Below, piece after piece: positions 27,922 to 34,509 of a stretch of 64,000 nt of DNA; within the stretch, counting starts at the first letter, position 1, and each line of letters opens with the position of its first letter. The stretch lies in assembly GCF_036864975.1 (NCBI RefSeq), contig NZ_CP104311.1, positions 908,001 to 972,000 of the forward strand. Reading direction: 5' to 3'. Both the position numbers and the translations under genes were made by a program. The notes beneath the pieces were generated by a model. The model searched no databases and was not told where the DNA came from. It saw only the letters and a program-made list of their open reading frames with translations. The stretch comes from Methylococcus capsulatus. Its GTDB lineage: Bacteria > Pseudomonadota > Gammaproteobacteria > Methylococcales > Methylococcaceae.

Positions 27922-28211
27922 CAGCCCGTCTCGCCCGGCAACGGCCGCCGAATGCCGGGAATCGCCCGTGTACCTTCCAGCGCTTCCAGGCCCTCCATCG
28001 TCAACGTGGCGATATGTACGCCCTGGCACGCGGTATCGAGTACAGCATCGGCATTGGCACTCAGCCAGGCCAGCTCGATCTTGAGCTGGTCGCGGTTCAT
28101 GGCATGGCCAGCGTTACGCAAGGCGGCGAGTAGCACCTCTTGATTGGTGGTGTAGTTGGGCTGCTCCCGTAGAATCTTCAGGATATGGAAACGCACGTCC
28201 TCGCGATTCAT
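27921..28211 (-). CDS. Winged-helix-like phage protein (Mu gp26-like position)
   Basis: 96 residues beginning MNREDVRFHILKILREQPNY, with a helix-turn-helix-like spread (TNQEVLLAALRNAGHAMNRD) and a beta wing (GVHIATLTMEGLEAL). Such small winged-helix proteins occur between the DUF2730 and DUF3486 genes of Mu-like phages. Both ends overlap their neighbours by a few bases. DNA binding is likely, target unknown. Confidence 0.7.
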   Translation of the reverse strand: MNREDVRFHILKILREQPNYTTNQEVLLAALRNAGHAMNRDQLKIELAWLSANADAVLDTACQGVHIATLTMEGLEALEGTRAIPGIRRPLPGETG

Positions 28212-28606
28212 AACTTGCTCCCTTGGTGCATCATCAATCCTGTGAGCCGGTCCAAATTGGTCAGCACTTGAGTGACCTGGCCAGCCATTTGCCCAACCTG
28301 ACCCTCCATGCGACTGAGCTGCGTCATCAGGCCATCCACGCGCCGGTGTACTGCTGCCAGGTCGTCATGTTTGATAGCGTTCTCGGCCGCCATTTCCAGC
28401 GCAGAAATGCGCTCGGAGTGCTGCCCCAACCGGTGCATGGCTTTTTCCTCCAGCGTTTTGGTTTCGCTGGACGCACTCTTTTGCACCGCCTTGAGCTCGT
28501 CGGTAGCCGCCTTGCTGCGATTGCTGACCTGAACCCAGGCCACGACGCCGAAGTTCATCATGAACATCAAGACGGTCCAGAAGTTGAAGTCGAACGAAAC
28601 TGTCAT
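28208..28606 (-). CDS. DUF2730 phage protein (Mu gp25-like)
   Basis: 132 residues. One N-terminal membrane segment (FWTVLMFMMNFGVVAWVQV) is followed by a long coiled coil (LKAVQKSASSETKTLEEKAM, then RMEGQVGQMAGQVTQVLTNL). This is the DUF2730 plan seen in Mu-like phages just upstream of the terminase genes. It starts by ATGA-type overlap with the preceding zinc-finger gene. Its function is not known; membrane anchoring suggests a lysis or assembly accessory. Confidence 0.8.
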   Translation of the reverse strand: MTVSFDFNFWTVLMFMMNFGVVAWVQVSNRSKAATDELKAVQKSASSETKTLEEKAMHRLGQHSERISALEMAAENAIKHDDLAAVHRRVDGLMTQLSRMEGQVGQMAGQVTQVLTNLDRLTGLMMHQGSKL

Positions 28607-28857
28607 CGCCGCGCCTCCGCTGCCAAATAGCGCTCGTGCTCAACCTGGCAGTCCATACAGCGAATCGCCGTCGGATAGGCATCGAGCCGACCCTGTGGAA
28701 TCGGCGCCTCGCAGTCATAGCAAATGATCGTCGGCGCACCGTCTTCGCCGGCAACCACGACCTGCGGCATGTCCGGCTTCATCATGTCCAGCGCAGCGCG
28801 CCGGTTCAGCTCGAGCTCTTGCTCGATACGATCTTCCGCAATGTCAGCGGCGTCCAT
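28603..28857 (-). CDS. TraR/DksA-type C4 zinc-finger protein
   Basis: 84 residues from the ATG at 28857 with GGAG upstream; the longer frame from 28920 lacks one. The N-terminal helix MDAADIAEDRIEQELELNRR is followed by a C-terminal zinc finger, ICYDCEAPI and IRCMDCQ (two CxxC knuckles). Short TraR-like proteins bind RNA polymerase in the secondary channel and are common between lysis and terminase genes in Mu-like phages. It may tune late transcription. Confidence 0.85.
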   Translation of the reverse strand: MDAADIAEDRIEQELELNRRAALDMMKPDMPQVVVAGEDGAPTIICYDCEAPIPQGRLDAYPTAIRCMDCQVEHERYLAAEARR

Positions 28858-29074
28858 CCTGATCTCCGATTTCACACGACAGGCCGGCCCCGAATTCCGT
28901 CGGCTGTTCGCCAGGAACAAATCCCGATGCGCCAGGGAACGTCATGTAGCCGGTCGGCGAACAAGCCAAGCAGCCGCATCCGGGCAATGCGAGTTCCGCC
29001 AGCAAGGTAGCTCCGATTAGCGCAGCGTAATCGGAGGAAATCCGCTGCGTGCGATTACGCTGCGCTAATCGCAC
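28844..29074 (-). CDS. Doubtful small ORF beginning inside a palindromic repeat
   Basis: 76 codons if read from the GTG at 29074, but the first roughly 20 codons come from the palindromic repeat 29011-29074. The C-terminal half (CGCLACSPTGYMTFPGASGF, then VPGEQPTEFGAG) looks like protein and overlaps the zinc-finger gene start by 14 bases. It may be the remnant of a small phage gene whose beginning was replaced by the repeat. I would not rely on its start. Confidence 0.3.
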   Translation of the reverse strand: MRLAQRNRTQRISSDYAALIGATLLAELALPGCGCLACSPTGYMTFPGASGFVPGEQPTEFGAGLSCEIGDQDGRR

Positions 29075-29078
29075 CTAC
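29007..29078. repeat. Paired palindromic repeat (second family)
   Basis: Two hairpins, 29011-29036 and 29049-29074, are near mirror images. Each has a CGATTA/TAATCG stem around GCGCAGCG, and the pair is bounded by GTAG and CTAC. It supplies the TAG stop of the lipoprotein gene at 29075-29077. Structure and pairing are those of dispersed REP-like elements. Confidence 0.85.
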
Positions 29079-29428
29079 CGGCCCTCCCGACACACCCGGA
29101 TCGCCTCGCGGGCGCGGGCATAGCCGAATAGCAGCACCTTGCCGCCCGCATCGGCCTGGGGCGGCCGGCCGGGGGCGATGGCGATGAAGACGGTCGAGGC
29201 CAGCGGCGGCAGCTCTGGCAGAGCACAGGTATTTCGCGGCGCAGCCGCTCCCGCCGGGGAAAGAGCTACCGGTTCTGTGGGAGCGGCTCCGCCGCGCTCC
29301 GGAAACAGTGCCTTCGGCCCGACCTGTACACATCCCGCCAGCGTTAGCGACAGCGCCAGAATCGCCGCGGGCGGGAATCCGTTAACGCACCCCAGGCACA
29401 CGGTCCACCCCCGCTTCCACATCCTCAT
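29075..29428 (-). CDS. Small lipoprotein of the lysis cassette (outer spanin-like)
   Basis: 117 residues from the ATG at 29428, or 115 from 29422. A signal sequence with lipobox (AILALSLTLAGC) gives Cys near residue 33 for lipid attachment. The mature part is Pro-rich and ends AREAIRVCREGR. It overlaps the endolysin gene by 47 bases, like nested outer-spanin genes. Residues about 44-65 come from a REP-like pair (29234-29297), and its stop codon lies in a second repeat family, so the original C-terminus may be lost. Spanin function is inferred from context. Confidence 0.6.
   Translation of the reverse strand: MRMWKRGWTVCLGCVNGFPPAAILALSLTLAGCVQVGPKALFPERGGAAPTEPVALSPAGAAAPRNTCALPELPPLASTVFIAIAPGRPPQADAGGKVLLFGYARAREAIRVCREGR
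29234..29297. repeat. Inverted REP-like pair inside the lipoprotein gene
   Basis: The arms at 29234-29254 and 29277-29297 are reverse complements of the GTGGGAGCGGCTCCGCCGCG family with one or two changes. They encode GGAAPT and GAAAPRN in frame. Confidence 0.88.
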
Positions 29429-29807
29429 GCTTGAGCCAGCGCTCGCACGCCATCGCGCCGTTCTCGTGGGTACAGACGGCCCAGATCAGCAGGGTGAGCG
29501 TCTTCCGGTCGAACAGGTTGATCGTGTGATCCGCGTCCACGTCGAGCGCTTGCGCGACCCGTCGGACATAGGTGGCGGTGTCGTTCTCATTGGGCGGCGC
29601 CCAACGGGTGATGATCTGGCTGACGGTGTGGAGCTTGTGCTTCCTCTGGTAGTTGAGCAGCGTCACCCCCAGCGCCCGCACCCCGTTCTCCATTTGCTCG
29701 AACCGGACAAACCGTTCGTCGTGGCCGATCTGGCCCTCCCAAGCATTGCGCGGGTTGTAGACGAGATTGCCGGGATTGTTGTTGCGCAGGCCCCGCGGCT
29801 TAACCAT
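29382..29807 (-). CDS. Phage muramidase-like/virion lysis protein
   Basis: 141 residues. The N-terminal RGLRNNNPGNLVYNPRNAW, followed by RFVRFEQMENGVRALGVTLL and SQIITRWAPPNENDTATYV, is the signature of the structural-protein/transglycosylase family used as endolysin in many Mu-like phages. It lies between the holin-like gene (eight-base overlap) and the lipoprotein gene. No signal peptide, so export would need the holin. The exact bond cleaved is not evident. Confidence 0.78.
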   Translation of the reverse strand: MVKPRGLRNNNPGNLVYNPRNAWEGQIGHDERFVRFEQMENGVRALGVTLLNYQRKHKLHTVSQIITRWAPPNENDTATYVRRVAQALDVDADHTINLFDRKTLTLLIWAVCTHENGAMACERWLKHEDVEAGVDRVPGVR

Positions 29808-30045
29808 GCTGCTGCCTCCGCACGAACGCCGCGAATTCCTCGTCGGTCATGTCATCCCCTCGCCCTTGGGGAAAGGAAGCCGGGGCGATGCCGGCTTTTT
29901 CGATCTTGTGGCCGACGCCCGCGATGCCGATGCCTTGCACGATGAACTGCATGGCAATGTCCGCGCCGTGCAGGCCGAGCAGCCAGCCCAGCAGGCCATA
30001 GATGACCGAGACGATCGCGGCGGTTTTGGTCTTCCAGCCGGTCAC
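29800..30045 (-). CDS. Holin-like small membrane protein
   Basis: 81 residues. Two hydrophobic stretches (AAIVSVIYGLLGWLLGLHG and AMQFIVQGIGIAGVG) are followed by a charged tail with DDMTDEEFAAFVRRQQ. Size, topology and place directly before the endolysin fit a phage holin. It overlaps both neighbours by a few bases. Confidence 0.65.
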   Translation of the reverse strand: MTGWKTKTAAIVSVIYGLLGWLLGLHGADIAMQFIVQGIGIAGVGHKIEKAGIAPASFPQGRGDDMTDEEFAAFVRRQQHG

Positions 30046-30371
30046 GGCGCAGTCTCCACAGCCGGCTTCTCGGGCAGCACCCCGACCGCCATTTCGATGG
30101 CGCGGTTCATCATCCGGGCCGGAATCTGCTCCGCCCAGGCGATTTCCCGCGCCTTCAGCTCGCTGACAATCAGCGCAATGGCCGCCTGCTTTTTGGCTTC
30201 ACCGGACTTCGGCGCCCAGCTCAGCGAATCTTCGACGGCCTTGACCATCCGCTCCGTGATCGGCAGCAGAATTTCCCATTGCTGGCGAACGCCATCGGCC
30301 AGCATCGGCGCGAAATAGCGCCACAGAATCGGCCACGCTTTGGCGGCCAGATTGAGAATCCACGTCCACAT
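30042..30371 (-). CDS. First gene of the leftward late operon, unknown function
   Basis: 109 residues. A hydrophobic Trp-rich N-terminus (MWTWILNLAAKAWPILWRYF) and a helical remainder with SLSWAPKSGEAKKQAAIALI suggest membrane association. It is the first reading frame after the mor gene and the palindromic promoter element at 30407-30453. Upstream GGAGTACTCC contains its probable ribosome site, about 11 bases from the ATG. By place it could assist the holin; nothing more is visible. Confidence 0.6.
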   Translation of the reverse strand: MWTWILNLAAKAWPILWRYFAPMLADGVRQQWEILLPITERMVKAVEDSLSWAPKSGEAKKQAAIALIVSELKAREIAWAEQIPARMMNRAIEMAVGVLPEKPAVETAP

Positions 30372-30406
30372 TGGTTGGAGTACTCCGGGTTGTCGACTTC
30401 AACCGC

Positions 30407-30453
30407 AGAGTAAAGGGACGCAGGCAATCGGATCAGGCGGAAACGTTTCCGCC
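30407..30453 (-). promoter_or_regulatory. Predicted late promoter of the lysis-terminase-head operon with activator palindrome
   Basis: The perfect palindrome GGCGGAAACGTTTCCGCC (30436-30453) overlaps the last codons of mor. On the minus strand TACTCT (30412-30407) begins 24 bases after the palindrome, placing its centre near -44.5. No -35 is needed if a Mor-type activator recruits polymerase. The same palindrome, flank and spacing occur before the protease gene at 44465-44511. Confidence 0.6.
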
Positions 30454-30846
30454 GCAGGATTCGAACAGATCGATGTTGGGGGAGAATTCCTCGGCCTCAC
30501 CGAGGATGTTGCGGATTTGGCGCTCGCTGAGATGATGCCGCAGCGCCAGGGCGGCCTGGCTGTAACCCTGTGCGCGTTCGGTGCGGATCAGCACGTTACG
30601 GCAAAGCGTCATGTACCGGTCGGCCTTCGCGATTTCGGGCCGGTCGCCGCCCAAATACTCGGCGATGGCGCGCGCCGCGTCAATGCCGACCACCTCCACC
30701 AGCGGGTGATCGGGCTCCAGCTTATCGGCCACCGGCACATACAGCCGCGTCCCGCCCCAGCGCTTCGCAATCGCCAACGCCGCCGGGAAACCAGCGATTC
30801 TGGCGATGTCGGAGAGGACGCCGGGGAGGTCGATGGGTAGAGTCAT
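30433..30846 (-). CDS. mor: Mor-family middle/late transcription activator
   Basis: 137 residues from the ATG at 30846, which overlaps the gemA stop as ATGA; longer readings intrude into gemA. The motifs AKRWGGTRLYVP and LRHHLSERQIRNILGE (the C-terminal helix-turn-helix) are characteristic of Mor/C activators of Mu. Mor proteins bind dyad sites centred near -43 and recruit RNA polymerase. No second C-type gene is seen, so this one may drive both late operons. Its final codons (CGGNVSA) are formed by the palindrome that is its own likely target. Confidence 0.85.
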   Translation of the reverse strand: MTLPIDLPGVLSDIARIAGFPAALAIAKRWGGTRLYVPVADKLEPDHPLVEVVGIDAARAIAEYLGGDRPEIAKADRYMTLCRNVLIRTERAQGYSQAALALRHHLSERQIRNILGEAEEFSPNIDLFESCGGNVSA

Positions 30847-31334
30847 TGAGCGCGTGGACCTTCCGAGTCCGCCCGATCCTCCGCCTGCCGGGCGGCCCGG
30901 AATCCCCATTTTTTGAGCTGCTCGATCACCCGCGAGGCTTGGTGCTCGTCCAGCCATTGCAGCGCCTCCACGCCGGTCATGCGCTTCACGTAGGCGGCCA
31001 GGGCGGATTCGTTCGGGTCGCGCACGATCCCGGCCTGGTGCAGCCCCAGCCACAGCGCCCGGATTTTGCGCGACTGAGCCTCTTGGTCGACCGTCCGGCT
31101 TGTTGCCCCTCTCCCTTTGGGAGAGGGGTTGGGGTGAGGGCGCGTCTTATGCCGAACTTTGAACCCTTTGGCCTTAAGCGCCTCCAGGGCTTTTTCCAGC
31201 TCCGGCACGGTCATATCCGTCGTCGAGGTTTTGCCGGTGGCCGACTTCAGCAATAGACGGTAAACGTCGTCGCCGAGCCGCAGATCGCGCTTGGCGACGT
31301 GGATCAACTTGATCAGTTTCTGGCGCGGGTCCAT
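30843..31334 (-). CDS. gemA: GemA-like regulatory protein (DUF1018, Mu gp16)
   Basis: 163 residues. The N-terminus DPRQKLIKLIHVAKRDLRL followed by YRLLLKSATGKTS, and the C-terminus VKRMTGVEALQWLDEHQASR, are DUF1018/GemA signatures. GemA in Mu alters host gene expression and replication. Residues about 64-76 (RPHPNPSPKGRGA) come from a dispersed G/C hairpin repeat at 31106-31128 inserted in frame. Overlaps mor by ATGA and follows a helix-turn-helix gene at a one-base overlap. Confidence 0.85.
   Translation of the reverse strand: MDPRQKLIKLIHVAKRDLRLGDDVYRLLLKSATGKTSTTDMTVPELEKALEALKAKGFKVRHKTRPHPNPSPKGRGATSRTVDQEAQSRKIRALWLGLHQAGIVRDPNESALAAYVKRMTGVEALQWLDEHQASRVIEQLKKWGFRAARQAEDRADSEGPRAQ
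31106..31128. repeat. Dispersed hairpin repeat inside gemA
   Basis: CCCCTCTCCC (31106-31115) pairs with GGGAGAGGGG (31119-31128); the following GTTGGGGTGAGGG is typical of this widespread intergenic repeat. It encodes PNPSPKGRG in the gemA frame. Confidence 0.85.
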
Positions 31335-31540
31335 TAGAATGCCCTCGCAAACATGTCCGTCTGGGATTCCTTCCTGATCCGCCGCAGGCAGGCTTGCATG
31401 GCCCGGCCTTCCGCCCGGCCCTTCTTGTATTCAGCGTCCGTCAGCAGCTTGTATTGCCGCATCTGCCGCAGGGCGCGAGAGACCGTGCTGGGATGTAGCC
31501 CCAGCTCGGCGGCGATTTTCGTAATCGTCGTGCCCGTCAT
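31334..31540 (-). CDS. Small helix-turn-helix protein
   Basis: 68 residues. TTITKIAAELGLHPSTVSRA is a clear helix-turn-helix of the Lac/resolvase style, followed by a basic tail (KKGRAEGRAMQACLRRIRK). It sits in the early-middle operon between the BRO-N gene and gemA. Likely a DNA-binding modulator; target unknown. Confidence 0.7.
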   Translation of the reverse strand: MTGTTITKIAAELGLHPSTVSRALRQMRQYKLLTDAEYKKGRAEGRAMQACLRRIRKESQTDMFARAF

Positions 31541-31576
31541 GAACTTGAAGTGGATACGCTCCCAGGCCGGGTGCTT

Positions 31577-32044
31577 CTAGCACAGCGCTTTGACCACATC
31601 CCGGTAGGCGGCGTACCAGCCGGTTTCTTCGTGGCGGTGCTCGATCAGGTCCAGCGCCCATGCGCGGAACCGTCGGCCAACCTCCGTCTTGGCCAGCATG
31701 CCCAGCAGATAACAGCCGCGCAGACTGAATACGCGCACCTTAATTTTTCGGGTGTGGCGCTTCAGTTTTGCCCGACTACCACCCTCAGATTGAGGGTGGT
31801 AGTCATCGGCCCCGGCCTCGATATCCATCTCGATCACGGCGGTTTCTTTCTGCGTGAATTCGTCATCGTTTCGACCATACAGGGTGAGAACAGCATCGCC
31901 TGGGTCGGCAAATTCGAGCGCCTCGCCCACCGTTTTGGCGGTAAACCAAGGCTTCCCGTTCCGGTCGATCACCTTCAGGCTCTGGCCGTGAAAGTCGAGG
32001 TACAGCGGGCAGTAATCGCGATAGCGTAAGGTGAGCAAAGACAT
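31577..32044 (-). CDS. BRO-N domain (KilA/antirepressor-like) protein
   Basis: 155 residues. The first 100 residues follow the BRO-N fold: GQSLKVIDRNGKPWFTAKTV, ALEFADPGDAVLTLYGRND and the later VRVFSLRGCYLLGMLAKTE. BRO-N domains bind DNA in phage antirepressors. The usual C-terminal effector domain is absent; a short helical tail (EETGWYAAYRDVVKALC) ends the protein. It lies in the middle operon, 36 bases before the next gene. Confidence 0.75.
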   Translation of the reverse strand: MSLLTLRYRDYCPLYLDFHGQSLKVIDRNGKPWFTAKTVGEALEFADPGDAVLTLYGRNDDEFTQKETAVIEMDIEAGADDYHPQSEGGSRAKLKRHTRKIKVRVFSLRGCYLLGMLAKTEVGRRFRAWALDLIEHRHEETGWYAAYRDVVKALC

Positions 32045-32052
32045 GCGGCCTC

Positions 32053-32340
32053 CTAGTGCGTGACACGGTCGAGTTTCATGGCATGGATCAGTTCCTGGAC
32101 CGAAACATACCTATGGAATTCATCCAGCAGTCCTTGGTGCTTGGCACGCTTGAAGCGATGCTTTTTGAAAAGGCCAAGCAGAGTTTCCGCGTGGCTGAAG
32201 CCGCGTGCAGTCGCCATACCGAACAGACCGACGACGATATTGAGAGCACGCTCTTTCAGCTCGTCGTCGGCCTCCTCGTCATAGGCCGCGAAACAAAAGA
32301 GCTTGAATGTGGCGCTTAAAGAAAAAACAGTCTCAGACAT
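32053..32340 (-). CDS. Hypothetical early phage protein
   Basis: 95 residues, mostly helical, no recognised domain. It contains DEEADDELKERALNIVVGLF and HRFKRAKHQGLLDEFHRYVS. It overlaps the upstream gene by eight bases and is eight bases before the BRO-N gene, so it belongs to the same transcript. No function proposed. Confidence 0.6.
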   Translation of the reverse strand: MSETVFSLSATFKLFCFAAYDEEADDELKERALNIVVGLFGMATARGFSHAETLLGLFKKHRFKRAKHQGLLDEFHRYVSVQELIHAMKLDRVTH

Positions 32341-32581
32341 GACGATTCTCCGGAGAGTGGGGAAGCGAAGATAAAAGCCGGTCCCGCTCGTCTAGGACGT
32401 GCTCGAACTGCAGCGAGAGGATTTTGAAGCAGTGCCGCAGCATGTTTTCCATGTCGGCGTAGGCGTCGCGCTCCTCCTCTGCGAGGTCGGCAGGCGGAGC
32501 TTGACGTGCGGCCTTGGCGGCGCGGTAAGCGGCGAGGGAAATAACGGGCGCGCGCGGACGCGCAGGGGGTTTCTTGGCCAT
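32333..32581 (-). CDS. Hypothetical early phage protein
   Basis: 82 residues from the ATG at 32581, which has an AGGAGG-like CAAAGGAGGCC upstream; longer frames to 32896 read through a GC-rich structured stretch and are rejected. The basic N-terminus (AKKPPARPRAPVISLAAYRA) is followed by a helix with ERDAYADMENMLRHCF. Function unknown. Confidence 0.6.
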   Translation of the reverse strand: MAKKPPARPRAPVISLAAYRAAKAARQAPPADLAEEERDAYADMENMLRHCFKILSLQFEHVLDERDRLLSSLPHSPENRHV

Positions 32582-32859
32582 GAGGGCCTCCTTTGGTAGC
32601 GGTTGAAATCCGCCACACCCCCGACCAAGAGGGTGGACGGACCGGACAGGGTTGGTCGACCGGCCCAAAGGAAACCGGCACCCCCGAAGGGGTCCCCGCC
32701 CGGCCCGCCCATAGAGGGACGCGCCAAGGCGCTGCGCACAAAAAAGCCGCTTAGGGCGCGGCTGTGCGCCTTTGGTTTCCGGGCGACCAAGCCCGATCCC
32801 GGCATGAGGCCGGGACGGCAACAGGAAACCGCAACGCACGCGCCTTGTCAACATGGCGA
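32582..32859. other. 278-bp structured non-coding gap in the early operon
   Basis: No credible gene. It contains several inverted repeats: the terminator at 32734-32769, a CCCGGC/GCCGGG hairpin within a larger GGTTTCC...GGAAACC bracket (about 32773-32837), and GTCGAC-rich sequence near 32650. It separates the DUF3164 group from the middle genes and may hold a middle promoter, but I see no clear consensus. Confidence 0.55.
32734..32769 (-). terminator. Rho-independent terminator, minus strand
   Basis: On the minus strand AGCCGC (complement of 32758-32763), a seven-base loop and GCGGCT (complement of 32745-32750) form a hairpin followed by a run of T (complement of 32740-32744). An outer GCGCAC/GTGCGC pair can extend the stem. 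It would end early transcripts after the DUF3164 gene. Confidence 0.7.
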
Positions 32860-33519
32860 TCAAACCCCCGCCAAATCCATCGAAATCAGCCGCCACTCGT
32901 CGGCCTCGCCGAGGCGCTCGTAGACCATGATGTAGCTGGCCGTGCCGACCGACACGGTGGCATCGCCGATCGCCCGCATCGCCTCCATCCAGCGCGGGTC
33001 CTTAATGTCGAGCCGACGCAGGGACAGCACCCGGCCTGTGTTTATGCGTCCGGTCTTGTCGACCTGGAACGCGTCGTTCACCAGCGCCCGCAGCTCATCG
33101 CGAGCACCATCGCACCAATCGTGCAGACACTCGTCGATCAGCGCCTTCGCGGCCTGCAGCCGCTCGTCGAAGCGCAGCAGGTCCGCGTATTTGCGCTGCA
33201 CCTTGTAGCGCCCGTCGTAGCTGTAGAGCGTCAGGTTGCCCTTGCCGCCCTCCCGTGTGCCGCGGAACGTGACGCCGTATTGCTCCGCCGACAAATCGAC
33301 GAATGCGGCGATGTCGCCGAACGCATCCGCCTTGAAATCGCGCAGCAGTCCGCTGAGACCCATCGCCTTGCCGACGATCTCCCGCACCAATTGGTCACGC
33401 GCTTTGTCGATCGGCTTTACCAGCGTTTCCGGTACCAGCCGGCCCTCGGCGTCGCGCCAGTGCACGACGCCGTTGATGTCCTGAAACGACGACGCCGGCG
33501 CCGCTTGTGTGTGTGCCAT
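32860..33519 (-). CDS. DUF3164 early phage protein
   Basis: 219 residues from the ATG at 33519, with AGGAGG seven bases upstream. FQDINGVVHWRDAEGRLVPE, KPIDKARDQLVREIVGKAM and GGKGNLTLYSYDGRYKVQR are typical of DUF3164 proteins of transposable phages. Its role is unknown; Mu-like phages carry it between B and gemA, as here. It is followed by a terminator. Confidence 0.85.
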   Translation of the reverse strand: MAHTQAAPASSFQDINGVVHWRDAEGRLVPETLVKPIDKARDQLVREIVGKAMGLSGLLRDFKADAFGDIAAFVDLSAEQYGVTFRGTREGGKGNLTLYSYDGRYKVQRKYADLLRFDERLQAAKALIDECLHDWCDGARDELRALVNDAFQVDKTGRINTGRVLSLRRLDIKDPRWMEAMRAIGDATVSVGTASYIMVYERLGEADEWRLISMDLAGV

Positions 33520-33535
33520 GGTTAACCTCCTGCTC

Positions 33536-33697
33536 CTAAATACCCAGGTTGATGTCATCGGTGGCCGGGTGCCTCGCCTGTGCTTTGCGCTCGGCCCGGC
33601 CAACCAGGTTGATGTCCAGCACCGCACCGAGAAACAGCCCGGTACCGAGTCCAAACAGGAAGATCATCGCCATGCCGGCGAGAACGATGGTTTTCAT
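33536..33697 (-). CDS. Small single-span membrane protein
   Basis: 53 residues (MKTIVLAGMAMIFLFGLGTG, then LFLGAVLDIN...). One membrane helix followed by a short charged tail. AAAGGAGC precedes the ATG at 33697 at good distance and the start overlaps the upstream stop (33694), supporting a real gene. Role unknown. Confidence 0.6.
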   Translation of the reverse strand: MKTIVLAGMAMIFLFGLGTGLFLGAVLDINLVGRAERKAQARHPATDDINLGI

Positions 33698-34200
33698 TTC
33701 AATGCTCCTTTCAGATTGCTCAAGTGCCCGGCCACGTCCGCCATGCCCTGGCGTTTCGCGGCGGAGCCGCTCCCACCGTTGCGCCGCCGCTCTTCCGTCA
33801 GTGCTTCCGATCGGGCTTCCGCTTTACTCGCCTTGCCGACCAGGATTTCCAGCAGATAGCCGTGCGATTTCAGCGGGCGGGTAAACGGCTTGGCGCGGTC
33901 CCGGTCGAGGATTTCCTGCAGCGCGGCCGGCCAGACCTCCGCCGGTACCGCCCAGACCCGTCCGTCCCGGGTAATCTGCCCGGACTGGATCAGCGGCAGC
34001 AGCTCGCCGAGCAGGCTGGCCAGCCGATCCAGCGTGAGCTGGCGCTTTTCCGGACGGAACAGGGTGATGTACTGGATCAGCAGCTTTCCCATCGGCGCCG
34101 GGAGCTGCAGCGCGATCTGCACCGCCTCCCGCGCGCCGTCGTGCGCCACGATCACATCCAGGCTCATCAATGCGCCACAGCTGGGGCAGGCCAACTTCAT
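33694..34200 (-). CDS. Conserved early phage protein with N-terminal zinc knuckle
   Basis: 168 residues from the ATG at 34200; GGGAGG just upstream is the ribosome site and lies at the edge of a REP-like repeat. It begins MKLACPSCGALMSLD (CxxC) and continues with helices LPAPMGKLLIQYITLFRPEK and VWAVPAEVWPAALQEIL. The C-terminal NGGSGSAAKRQ (about 142-150) is encoded by a REP-like element. It is found before the DUF3164 gene in this phage. Function unknown; likely DNA-linked. Confidence 0.65.
   Translation of the reverse strand: MKLACPSCGALMSLDVIVAHDGAREAVQIALQLPAPMGKLLIQYITLFRPEKRQLTLDRLASLLGELLPLIQSGQITRDGRVWAVPAEVWPAALQEILDRDRAKPFTRPLKSHGYLLEILVGKASKAEARSEALTEERRRNGGSGSAAKRQGMADVAGHLSNLKGALK
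33756..33776. repeat. Single REP-like element in the zinc-knuckle gene
   Basis: Reverse complement of the GTGGGAGCGGCTCCGCCGCG family, lying in frame near the 3' end of the 33694-34200 gene. Confidence 0.85.
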
Positions 34201-34212
34201 GCCGCACCTCCC

Positions 34213-34262
34213 GTGGGAGCGGCTGCGCCGCGAAACGAAGATCGCGGCGGAGCCGCTCCTAC
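34213..34262. repeat. Inverted REP-like pair between two early genes
   Basis: Two family members, 34213-34233 and 34242-34262, in opposite orientation with an eight-base spacer. They occupy most of the 76-bp gap between the genes at 34200 and 34277. Confidence 0.88.
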
Positions 34263-34276
34263 TCTCTTGCGATGGG

Positions 34277-34507
34277 TCAAGCGCGCCCCCAGGCCAGCCG
34301 GCGCGCCTGGCGTTGCTTGGCTTGGGCAGCGGCCACGGTATTGACCGGCCGCTTTGCCTCGCGCATTTCCTTCTCCGCGGTTTCCGCGAGCTGCTCGGCA
34401 CGGAACCAGGTGCCTACGATGAGGATTTCCCTAACCTGGTCGCCGACCTTGATGACGGACTTCCAGCCATACTGGCCCAGGCGTGGATAGTGATAGATGC
34501 GGATCAT
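34277..34507 (-). CDS. Hypothetical early phage protein
   Basis: 76 residues. Of two nearby ATGs (34513 and 34507) the second is chosen, because AGGAGG at 34515-34520 is only one base from the first but seven from the second. The sequence starts MIRIYHYPRLGQYGWKSVI and ends in a basic helix. It directly follows the B ATPase gene. No domain recognised. Confidence 0.6.
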   Translation of the reverse strand: MIRIYHYPRLGQYGWKSVIKVGDQVREILIVGTWFRAEQLAETAEKEMREAKRPVNTVAAAQAKQRQARRLAWGRA

Positions 34508-34509
34508 GG

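Noticed and set aside
32603-32923. Plus-strand 106-codon frame in the structured gap
   Set aside because: Pro/Arg-rich translation of palindromic DNA; no start signal or homologue-like pattern.
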